From the NCBI GenBank assembly GCA_034211275.1, contig JAXHTF010000018.1:1-60047 (forward strand): a DNA stretch of 60,047 nt, in the 5' to 3' direction. Position 1 is the stretch's first letter; the number at the start of each line of letters is the position of its first letter. This document shows positions 25,741-33,572 of this stretch, piece by piece. The position numbers and the translations under genes are program-made. Origin of the DNA: Acidobacteriota bacterium. GTDB taxonomy: Bacteria > Acidobacteriota > Thermoanaerobaculia > Multivoradales > JAHZIX01. Under the pieces are notes generated by a model. The model searched no databases. It was given only the letters and a program-made list of their open reading frames with translations, and was not told the origin of the DNA.

Positions 25741-28700
25741 CTACGACTGCGACTCGTAGGCCCCCATGTCGACGCTCGAACCCACCACCCGGGGCTTGTC
25801 CAAGAGGTCGAGGCTCATCAAGGCCGGGGCACCGTTGGAGCCGGCGTTGATGCAGGGGGAGCCGGAGGCCAGCTGATAGTTGCCACTGGCGGCGTCGGCG
25901 AAGGCGGGGTCCACGGAGATGCCGTGGGCTCCGGCGCTGACGCCGGCGTAATTGGAACCCTGGTTGCCGTAGACACAGTTGTAGTCCAGGGTCGCAGAGC
26001 CGCCGGTCTTGCTGATGCCGCCCACCGCGCCGCCGCCGTCGGCGGTGGCGTTGTTGTCGGCGACGATGTTGTTCATCAGCACCGGCTCCCCGCCGCTGAT
26101 CCAGATCCCCGCACCGAGAGCACCGCTGGCGACGGCACCGGGGGCGGAGAGAGAGTTGCCGACGATGGTGTTGTTGACCACCATGGGCCGGCCGCTGGCG
26201 AGCCACACGCCGCCGGCGCGGACGCCGGAACCGGTGAAGCCGTTGGTGTAGGAGTTGCCGGTGATCAGATTGTTGGCCAGCAGCGGAGCCCCGCCGTGGA
26301 GCTGCACCGCACCGGCGTTCTGGATCACGTTCGGGATGCCGTTCCAGGACCCGCTGTGGTTCTGGATGATGTTGTGGCTGATGATCGGCGAGCTCGGCCC
26401 CTGGGCGACGACGCCGAAGGTGCCGTTCTGGATGGTGAAGCCATCCACCACCGTGTCGGATTGGGCGTCCGCGGCGATATTCACCACCGTGCCGCTGCCG
26501 CCACCGTCGAGGATGCTCGTGTGGGTGGCCCAATCGCGCTGTTCGAGAGAGGTCTCGGTACCGGCGAAACCGCCGAAGAGGGAGACCTGCGGCGGCACGC
26601 TGATCTTCTCCTGGTAGGTGCCCGCCGCCACCCAGATCGCCGTGCCGGCTTCGGCGGCAGAGAGGGCGTGGCTGACCGTAGCGAAGGCCTGAGACCAGCT
26701 GGAGCCGTTGGCGCTGTCGCTGCCGCCGGGACTGACGTAGAGGGTCGCCAGCGGGGGCTCGAAGCGCGCTTCCACCACCCGGCTCATGGAGCCGTCCGGG
26801 GCAAAGGCCACCAGCTTGGCATCAGTGGTTTGGGTCACCATCAACGGCACGGAAAGGACCGGGCTGGTGACGCTCGGAGTGCTGCCGTTGACGGTATACC
26901 GGATCGTCGCCCCGGGACCCGCCTCGGCAGCCAGCACGGAGGGCACCATGCCTTCTCCTTGGATCATCACCGGCGGATTCGACAGCTGGTTCTCATAGGC
27001 GCCCAGGTCGACCTGCCCGGAGACCTCCCGCGCCAGACCCTGGATGTCGAAGGTGCGGCCCGGAGGCAGCACGGCCGGCGAGCCGGCCTGCAGGCAGGGG
27101 GAACCGGACTGCAGACGGTAGTTTCCGGAGCCCCAGCTCACATAGAGCGGATTCGCTTCCACCGCTCCGCTGCCCGCCGAAACTCCGTCGTAGGCATGGG
27201 GCGAGTTGCCGTAGGTGCAGTTGTAGGAGACCGACACCGTGCCGCCGGAGACGGCGATGCCGCCGCCGGGAGCCGAGCCGTACCCGGAGACGTAGGACGA
27301 GTTGCAGTTGGTGGAGATGTTGTTGGCCACCACCGCGTCGCTGTTGTGGCAGACGATACCGGCGGCCCTCACCGCATTGGCGTTGGGATTGGCCGAGCCG
27401 CTCACCCGGTCGATGGTGTTGCCGAGGATCGTCGGGGAACCGCTGTTGGTCGAGATGCCTCCCGCCCACAGCGACGACACCGGATTCCCCTTGTAGGACA
27501 GCTGGTAGATCAAGTTGCTCGTCACCAGGGCGTTGCTGGACTTGAGGACGATGCCACCAACCTGCCAGTTCGACCAGTCGGCCTTGTTCTGGGACAGGTT
27601 GTGGATGGTGTTGCCGTTGATGGTCGGCGCCGAGCCGGACTGGCAGAGAACGCCCTGGTTGGCGTTGCGCAGGATCATGCCGCTGACGCCGGAGTTCGCC
27701 TGGGCGCCGGCCCCGAAGGTGATCAGCGTGCCGCCGCCTTTGCCGTCCAGAATGCACCGGTGGTTGACCGGGTCCCGCTGCTGGATCGTGGTCTCCCAGC
27801 CGCCGAAGCCGCCGAGGATGTAGATCGACGACGACACCGTCACCTTCTCGTAATAGATCCCCGCCGCGACCCAGATGGCGGTGGCCTCACCGGCGGCGGA
27901 AATGGCGCCGCCGAGGGTCTGCTTCGCCTGGTCCCAGGAGGCGCCGGAAGCCGAATCGCTACCCCACTGCGCCACCCGGATCACCGTCGCGGTGCTGAAG
28001 TCGACGCTGACCGTCGGGCTGGGATCCCAGCCATCTTGGAAGCCCGCCGCCTTCACCGTCGCCGGCGCTTCGAGCACGAACTCGCCGTCGTAGCGGGTGC
28101 TGTTGCTGGTGGGGGCGGAGCCGTCGGTGGTGTAGGCGATGTAAGCCGTCGGGGTCTGCCCCTGCATGGTGATGCGCACCGGGGCGATGCCGTCGGTGGG
28201 GGTAATCTCGATGGGCAGCACCCGGGGCGTTCCCTGGTACTCGCAGGCCCCCATGTCCATCGCCGAATCCACGATCCGTGGCTCGCCGTAGCGATCGGTG
28301 CTGTCGCCGGAAGGGAGGAAAGTGGAATTGCCGGCGTTGATGCATGGCGAGGTGGACTGCAGCTCGAAGTCTCCCGAGCCCGGGTCGTAGAACTGCGGAT
28401 CGTCCTGGAGATCGCCGGGCTGCAGGCTGGCGCCGTAGATATCCGCGGGACTGTTGGACCAATAGCAGTTAGTGGACAGGGCCGTGGATCCCCCGGAAAC
28501 CCAAACTCCACCCCCCTGGCGCCCAAGTCCAGTGACGCTGTTGTTGGCGACGATGTTGTCGGCGAAGGTGCAGTCGGAGTTGTCGGCGTAGAGGGCCCCA
28601 CCGTGGCTCGGGAGCCCGACGGTGTCCATGTTGTTGACCTTGTTCTGGTAGAAGGTGTTGCCCACGATCTTCGGCGAGCCACCGGAGGCGTAGACCCCGC

Positions 28701-29232
28701 CGGCGTTGATCGACATTCCGGGCATGGTGGCGCTGGACGAGTTGTTGACGATGAGGTTGTTGGTGATGGTGGGCGAGGCGTCTGTGCAGTACACAGCGCC
28801 GCTGGAGAACGAGTAGCCGCGGGAATCGTTCTGGCCGGTGAGGGTGTTGCCGTTGATCACCGGCGCGCTCCCCGAGTTGCACAGGATCAGCCGCTGACCG
28901 TGCTGGACGGTGAAGCCGTCGATGCGGGTGGAGGTGGAAGCGTTGGAGGGCACCGTGATCACCGCGCTGGCCCCGCTGCCGTCGATGATGGTGGTGCTGC
29001 TCGCCGAGCTCAGATCGCGCTGATCGACGGAGCTCTCGGTGCCCTGGAAACCGCCGTAGAGGGCGACCCCGGAGACCATCGTCAGAGACTCTTGGTAGGT
29101 CCCCGCGGCAACCCAGACCTGGTCCCCGCTGCCGGCGCTGGACAGCGCGCTGGCGATGGTCTGACGGGCCGCGGACCAGGAGGTGCCGGAGTTGGAATTG
29201 TTGCCCTGGGGTGAAACGTAGAAAGTGGTCAT
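25741..29232 (-). CDS. Three-fold repeated right-handed beta-helix protein
   Basis: The product is 1163 aa. The ATG at 29232 has TAGGAG upstream. Three homologous blocks each begin like FYVSPQGNNSNSGTSWSAAR, then IWVAAGTYQE, LYGGFQGTE, a QRD motif and an ILDG-type strand, followed by a beta-helix with N-rich turns (NNLIVNNS, NTFYQN, NNIVADNN). This is DUF1565/parallel beta-helix style. After blocks 1 and 2 comes a chitobiase C-terminal-like domain (IAYTTDGSAPTSNSTRYDGE and IRYTVNGSTPSVTSPV). The protein ends with SSVDMGAYESQS, a usual ending of these domains. No signal peptide is present, which is odd for such a fold. A surface or exported polysaccharide-binding role is likely, by an unknown route. 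The ligand is unknown. Confidence 0.85.
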   Translation of the reverse strand: MTTFYVSPQGNNSNSGTSWSAARQTIASALSSAGSGDQVWVAAGTYQESLTMVSGVALYGGFQGTESSVDQRDLSSASSTTIIDGSGASAVITVPSNASTSTRIDGFTVQHGQRLILCNSGSAPVINGNTLTGQNDSRGYSFSSGAVYCTDASPTITNNLIVNNSSSATMPGMSINAGGVYASGGSPKIVGNTFYQNKVNNMDTVGLPSHGGALYADNSDCTFADNIVANNSVTGLGRQGGGVWVSGGSTALSTNCYWSNSPADIYGASLQPGDLQDDPQFYDPGSGDFELQSTSPCINAGNSTFLPSGDSTDRYGEPRIVDSAMDMGACEYQGTPRVLPIEITPTDGIAPVRITMQGQTPTAYIAYTTDGSAPTSNSTRYDGEFVLEAPATVKAAGFQDGWDPSPTVSVDFSTATVIRVAQWGSDSASGASWDQAKQTLGGAISAAGEATAIWVAAGIYYEKVTVSSSIYILGGFGGWETTIQQRDPVNHRCILDGKGGGTLITFGAGAQANSGVSGMILRNANQGVLCQSGSAPTINGNTIHNLSQNKADWSNWQVGGIVLKSSNALVTSNLIYQLSYKGNPVSSLWAGGISTNSGSPTILGNTIDRVSGSANPNANAVRAAGIVCHNSDAVVANNISTNCNSSYVSGYGSAPGGGIAVSGGTVSVSYNCTYGNSPHAYDGVSAGSGAVEANPLYVSWGSGNYRLQSGSPCLQAGSPAVLPPGRTFDIQGLAREVSGQVDLGAYENQLSNPPVMIQGEGMVPSVLAAEAGPGATIRYTVNGSTPSVTSPVLSVPLMVTQTTDAKLVAFAPDGSMSRVVEARFEPPLATLYVSPGGSDSANGSSWSQAFATVSHALSAAEAGTAIWVAAGTYQEKISVPPQVSLFGGFAGTETSLEQRDWATHTSILDGGGSGTVVNIAADAQSDTVVDGFTIQNGTFGVVAQGPSSPIISHNIIQNHSGSWNGIPNVIQNAGAVQLHGGAPLLANNLITGNSYTNGFTGSGVRAGGVWLASGRPMVVNNTIVGNSLSAPGAVASGALGAGIWISGGEPVLMNNIVADNNATADGGGAVGGISKTGGSATLDYNCVYGNQGSNYAGVSAGAHGISVDPAFADAASGNYQLASGSPCINAGSNGAPALMSLDLLDKPRVVGSSVDMGAYESQS

Positions 29233-29375
29233 GCTCGCGCTCCTAGACGGTTGGGTGGTTGGCAAATCAAGCCTTCACCCAGAGCAGTGGGACGGAGCGG
29301 AGGGCTATCGCACCCTGGAGCAGAATCCGTTGCGAGTCCTATGCGTTCGGGTCGCCGTCCTCAAGCCAGTCAGAA

Positions 29376-29392
29376 GCCGGCCAAAAGCCGGC
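29376..29392 (-). terminator. Possible terminator hairpin after sulfatase 1
   Basis: GCCGGC (29376-29381) and GCCGGC (29387-29392) form a six-base GC stem with a five-base loop about 50 bases after the sulfatase stop. On the minus strand only a short TTCT follows, so rho-independent activity is doubtful. Confidence 0.3.
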
Positions 29393-29444
29393 ATAGGCTT
29401 CCGACAACTCCAGCGACGGGGCCAACGCTCCCAGGGCGGGGCAG

Positions 29445-31370
29445 CTAGCGGATCTGCTGGGGATAGAGGTCCAGCATGTGCAGGGCGGCGCGGGTCATGC
29501 GGCCACCGAAGGGGTGATCGAGGTTGAAGCGCGCCCCCAGACTCACCGGCCGCTCGCTGGTCTCCGGCGGCGCCAGCAGCGGCGCCTCGATGATCGGGCG
29601 ATCGTCGATGAAGAGCCGCGCCGTGCTCAGCGGCCCACGCCAATATCGCACCGTGAAGGCCACCCGATGCCATTCCCCGGCGGTGAGGGGCACCGTGGCC
29701 TCGAGGATGGTGTTGGGACCATCGTTCTCGCCGGTGATGTTGAGCGCGACGATCCCCGTCTCCCGCAGCACCAGCTTCCAGGCTCCGGCGCTGGAGGCGA
29801 TGAGCTGCTTGACGTTGGTCGCCTCCGGCAGGATGTCGACGACGAAGGTGAAGTGCGCAGCGTGGAAATTCTTCCCATCGTCGTGGGTCAGATGCACCAG
29901 CCCGGGGTCGAGGGCGGAGAACTCATACTCCAGCTCTCCCCCCGGCCCGGTGGTGATGCCGGCACCGCCCTCGGTGTAGGGAGCCAGGGGAACCCTCGAG
30001 ACCTCGCCCCGCCACTCCAGATAGTCCTCCATCATGGCGGCGGTACGGTTGGGAAAGTCGCCGGAACGGTCCGTCGTCTCGAAGGGATCCGCCACGATGT
30101 CGAAGAGATGCTCCCGATGCGGCCCATCCTCCACCGGCTCCACCACCAGCTTCCACTGCCCCCGCCGTAGCGCTCCCCAATTGAGCACGTGAGTAGTGCT
30201 CTGAAACTCCTGCTTCGAAAACTTCGACTCCCAAAACCGCGCCCTGGGCGGCGGCGAGTAGGTGGAGTCATCGAAGAGCACGGCGAAGCTCCGCCCCTCG
30301 ACAGCTTCCCCACTGGGATCGCCGCCGGCCAGCTCCAAGAAGGTGGGGAACCAATCAAAGCTGTAAATCAACGCATCGTTGACCTCCCCCGGGTCCAAGG
30401 CTCCATCCCAACGCATGATCAACGGCGCCCGAATCCCACCCTCGAAGGTCTCGGTCTTGAACCCCCGATACGGCCCGTTGGGACCATGCCACGGCTGGTG
30501 CGTCCCGCCGTTGTCGCTGGTGACCACCACGAGCGTCTCCTGCATCAGACCGAGCTCTTCTAAGAAATCCACCAGACGGCCGATCTGGAAGTCCGCAAAG
30601 CAGAGCAAGGAATCAAAATTCTGCCGCTCGTCGGCATCGCTCTGGGGATCCTCGATCCTCTCCGGACAATGTTCGGGCAAATATTGCGGATCCATCCCCG
30701 GCATCGGCGCCGTCTGTGGCGGCTCCAACGGCGTGTGCGGCGCCCAATACCAAAGGTTTAAAAAGAACCTGCGGGAGTCCCCGCTGCTCACATGCTCCCC
30801 GATGAGCTCCATGGCCCGATCCGTCAGCACCTGCGTCGCATGCCCCTCCGAAGGCACCGCGATGCCGCTGCAGTCGATATCCACGTCCGGATCGATGTAA
30901 TCCTCCCGCAGCAGCCGCACGGAGCGCTGGAAGCCTTTGCCGCAGGGCCGGTGGTGGGGCTCCCGGATGCCCAAATGCCACTTCCCCACGTGCCAGGTCG
31001 CATAGTCCACCCCCGGCTCCCCCAGCGCCTCCGGCAGAGTCCGCACGCCCCCCGGAACCCCCCGCGGAGAATCCTTCGGCACCCCCACGTCCATGCCGAA
31101 AGCCGCAGGGTCGAGCCCGGTCAAGAACGAAGCCCGCGTCGGGCTGCACCGTGTCCCCATGGTGTAGTACGACAAGAACTGCACCCCCTCCGCCGCCAAC
31201 GCATCCATCTCCGGCGTCGGATTGCTCCCCCCGTACACCCCCACATCACTCCATCCCATGTCGTCAAGCATGATGAACACAAGATTCGGCGGATCCGGCT
31301 GCGCCCCCACCTCCACCGCGACCAGAGCGAGCCCCAGAGACACCGTCCAAGCCAGTCGACGAGCCCACAT
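29445..31370 (-). CDS. Exported sulfatase with LamG-like C-terminal domain (copy 1)
   Basis: The product is 641 aa with a signal peptide (about 1-24, ending VGAQ). The sulfatase domain (about 28-470) has the metal Asp pair D36-D37 (FIMLDD), the nucleophile motif CSPTR with Cys75 for formylglycine conversion, then GKWHLG and TSDNGGTH. The C-terminal part (about 490-641) is a LamG/concanavalin-like beta-sandwich (FTFVVDILPEATNVKQLIAS, WHRVAFTVRY) ending LDLYPQQIR. It should hydrolyse sulfate esters, perhaps on polysaccharides, outside the cytoplasm; it needs a formylglycine-generating enzyme not seen here. The ATG has AGGGG/GGAG upstream. Copy 2 at 33573-35528 has the same architecture. Confidence 0.93.
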   Translation of the reverse strand: MWARRLAWTVSLGLALVAVEVGAQPDPPNLVFIMLDDMGWSDVGVYGGSNPTPEMDALAAEGVQFLSYYTMGTRCSPTRASFLTGLDPAAFGMDVGVPKDSPRGVPGGVRTLPEALGEPGVDYATWHVGKWHLGIREPHHRPCGKGFQRSVRLLREDYIDPDVDIDCSGIAVPSEGHATQVLTDRAMELIGEHVSSGDSRRFFLNLWYWAPHTPLEPPQTAPMPGMDPQYLPEHCPERIEDPQSDADERQNFDSLLCFADFQIGRLVDFLEELGLMQETLVVVTSDNGGTHQPWHGPNGPYRGFKTETFEGGIRAPLIMRWDGALDPGEVNDALIYSFDWFPTFLELAGGDPSGEAVEGRSFAVLFDDSTYSPPPRARFWESKFSKQEFQSTTHVLNWGALRRGQWKLVVEPVEDGPHREHLFDIVADPFETTDRSGDFPNRTAAMMEDYLEWRGEVSRVPLAPYTEGGAGITTGPGGELEYEFSALDPGLVHLTHDDGKNFHAAHFTFVVDILPEATNVKQLIASSAGAWKLVLRETGIVALNITGENDGPNTILEATVPLTAGEWHRVAFTVRYWRGPLSTARLFIDDRPIIEAPLLAPPETSERPVSLGARFNLDHPFGGRMTRAALHMLDLYPQQIR

Positions 31371-31523
31371 ATCCCCTCTCCTTTCTCCTGCCGCACCCGC
31401 AGGCGCACCGGGGAGATTGTTCCGAGCGAGTTGTTGGAGAGTAGTTTCCGGGGGGCTGGGGGTTGGTGACAGGGGCTGGTTCAGGAGGCTACTGGTTGAG
31501 CTGGCAGCCTCCTGCGACTTTGG

Positions 31524-32033
31524 CTACCAGGCCTTCACGCCATGTTGCTCGGCGAAGTAGAAGAGCAGATCCACATTCCCCGGCGCATACCCTAACTCCC
31601 GCAGCAGCACCGCAACCTGCCCGCGATGGTGGACCGCGTGGTTGGCGGTGTGGTGCAGGAGCTCGCCTACCGGCATGGAGCGGATGGCGCCGCCGGCTCC
31701 GGGGTATTCGGCGGAGCGTTGGAGATCTTCTTCGTCTAGCTCAGCCAGAAACTCGCGCACGGAGCCCTCGACCCGGCGCCACTCTTCGATCAGGGAAGCA
31801 GCGGTGGGATAGGCAGCCGCTTCCAGCTTGGGCCCCCGCGCCGGGCCTCCGCAGCGCTCCAGCCAGCCCCGCTCCGTGCTCAGGACGTGCACCAGGGTGT
31901 TGCGGATGGAGCCGTAGCTCCCCGCCACCGGGCGAGTGAACTCGTCGGGGGAGAGCTGCTCGATGACTCGGAAGAGCTTCTCGTTGGCCCAGTAGCTGTA
32001 GTCGAAGAGGGTTTGGAGGTCGTGGATCTTCAT
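31524..32033 (-). CDS. DinB family protein
   Basis: The product is 169 aa, a four-helix bundle of the DinB/YfiT type. It begins LFDYSYWANEKLFRVIEQLS and has the three conserved metal-binding histidines: His49 in NTLVHVLSTE and a pair in HHTANHAVHHRGQ (about 127-138). Family members are metal-dependent thiol transferases or DNA-damage-induced proteins; the substrate cannot be read from sequence. It sits between the two sulfatase genes and is divergent from the small membrane-protein/ICMT pair. Confidence 0.9.
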   Translation of the reverse strand: MKIHDLQTLFDYSYWANEKLFRVIEQLSPDEFTRPVAGSYGSIRNTLVHVLSTERGWLERCGGPARGPKLEAAAYPTAASLIEEWRRVEGSVREFLAELDEEDLQRSAEYPGAGGAIRSMPVGELLHHTANHAVHHRGQVAVLLRELGYAPGNVDLLFYFAEQHGVKAW

Positions 32034-32154
32034 GGGTTAGGGTACGCCTTATGAAGCAGTGGAGAGGGAGCTTGAGGATCGCCGGTAGGCTGAGCCACGA
32101 GCATACAGCGGTCTCACCCAGGCCCTTCGGCAGAAGGCCTGAGTCGGTGTCCGG

Positions 32155-32541
32155 ATGGAGCCTGGCGTGACAGAGCGAACCGTCTGGGCCGCCTACCTTG
32201 TTCTCCAAGCGATTCTGGGCGTCGCCTGGTGGGGCATGTTGCTCGCCTGGCCTGAGTCCCGCGGCTTCTTCCTGGCGGCTGGGGAGCCGGAAGGGGTGCT
32301 GTTTTCCTTTTGGCTCGCCGAAATCGCGAGCTTCGTCGGAGGGTCGGCGGTCTGCGGCTGGTTGGTGCTCCGGGGCAGCGCCAGCGCCCAAGTGGCCCTG
32401 TGGCTCACCGCCGGCGCGGTGCTCTACGCGGCGCTCTATTGCCTCGGACGAAGCCTGCTGACGGGCGATGCCTGGCTGGCCACGCTGCTGATGCTCGGAC
32501 CGGCCGCCCTGACGACCCTCGCCGCCGCTCGCCATGGCTAG
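32155..32541 (+). CDS. Small four-helix membrane protein
   Basis: The product is 128 aa with four predicted membrane helices (about 10-30, 44-64, 75-98, 108-125) and almost no soluble part. It overlaps the start of the ICMT-like gene by eight bases, so the two are co-translated and may work together. I recognise no family. Confidence 0.75.
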   Translation: MEPGVTERTVWAAYLVLQAILGVAWWGMLLAWPESRGFFLAAGEPEGVLFSFWLAEIASFVGGSAVCGWLVLRGSASAQVALWLTAGAVLYAALYCLGRSLLTGDAWLATLLMLGPAALTTLAAARHG

Positions 32542-33103
32542 CTTCAATCCTCTCCGCTTCTTCCGAAGGGCCGCGCAGGGCAGCGCCGCGCGGAATCTGG
32601 TGAAGACGGGGCTGCAGACGGTGCTCTTTTGGAGCTTCTTTCTGCTGGTCATGCCGTGGGCGCTGATCGAGGTCGAGCGGGCGCTGGGCATTCCCCGGCT
32701 CTCCTTCAGCCTTCCTCCGGCGATTCCCTGGACGGTGTTCGCCCTGGCGGGAACCCTCGGACTGCTCAGCGGCGCGACCATGGCAGTAGCGGGCTTGGGA
32801 ACGCCCCTACCGATGGACGGAGCCCGGCGGCTGGTCACCACCGGACCCTACGCCCACATCCGCAACCCCATGACCGTCGCGGGGCTGACCCAAGGAGCCT
32901 GCGTCGGCGTTTGGCTGCACTCGCCGCTGACCCTGGCGTACGTGCTGGCGGGCGGTATGATCTGGAACTTCTTCGTGCGCCCCATCGAGGAACGGTACCT
33001 GGAAGCCGAGTTCGGTGCGCCGTTTCGGAGGTACCGAGAAGCGGTACCCTGCTGGTGGTTCCGCCTGCGGGCCTACGAACCGACGGATCGCCCGGGCACC
33101 TAA
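32534..33103 (+). CDS. ICMT/PEMT-like membrane methyltransferase
   Basis: The product is 189 aa. It has membrane helices at about 26-46, 65-85 and 118-138, and the family core: GPYAHIRNPMTVAGL (about 109-123), then NFFVRPIEERYLEAEFGAPF, RYREAVPCWW (about 146-176). This EE-R-L/FG-Y-R-VP pattern is the SAM-binding end of isoprenylcysteine carboxyl methyltransferase/phospholipid methyltransferase-like proteins, widespread in bacteria with lipid or small-molecule substrates. The true substrate is unknown. It is coupled to the preceding small membrane protein. Confidence 0.88.
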   Translation: MASFNPLRFFRRAAQGSAARNLVKTGLQTVLFWSFFLLVMPWALIEVERALGIPRLSFSLPPAIPWTVFALAGTLGLLSGATMAVAGLGTPLPMDGARRLVTTGPYAHIRNPMTVAGLTQGACVGVWLHSPLTLAYVLAGGMIWNFFVRPIEERYLEAEFGAPFRRYREAVPCWWFRLRAYEPTDRPGT

Positions 33104-33167
33104 ATCACTTCTCCTCGCACACTCCCCCTCCCTCGATCCGGAGCTACAACTGAGACTGGATGACACG

Positions 33168-33530
33168 ATGACCAACCCAAACCAACCTCTCGACTCCACG
33201 GCCCTCGACCTCACCGACGAAGAGCACGACCTCCTCCGCCGCTGCTTCGACGACGCCATCACCCACCGGCGGATCCGCAGCGTGATCATTGCGGCGACTC
33301 TGTTCGGGGTACTGCTGGCAGCCGTTGGCTTCTTCACCGACTTCCAGCTAGCGGTGACCCTCATCGCCCTGGTCTACGTGGCCGTCACGACCCTGGAGAA
33401 GGTTGCCTTTGGGCGGTCGGTGTTGCTCTACAAGGGGCTGGTGCGCAAGCTGGCGCTGCAGGTGGGGGATCTGTGGGAAGAGGATCCGGCCGGGCGGCCC
33501 GAAGTGGGCCAGCCCGGCCAGGGTGGTTGA
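33168..33530 (+). CDS. Small two-helix membrane protein
   Basis: I prefer the ATG at 33168 (MTNPNQPLDST), giving 120 aa; the frame extends back to 33015 over the ICMT-like gene, which looks non-coding. Two adjacent helices (about 44-80, IIAATLFGVLLAAVGFFTDF and VTLIALVYVAVTTL) are flanked by charged regions. I recognise no family. It converges with the second sulfatase gene. Confidence 0.6.
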   Translation: MTNPNQPLDSTALDLTDEEHDLLRRCFDDAITHRRIRSVIIAATLFGVLLAAVGFFTDFQLAVTLIALVYVAVTTLEKVAFGRSVLLYKGLVRKLALQVGDLWEEDPAGRPEVGQPGQGG

Positions 33531-33572
33531 GAGTTGGACCTTGCCGATTGAGCGAGGATAACCCCGGGCGGG

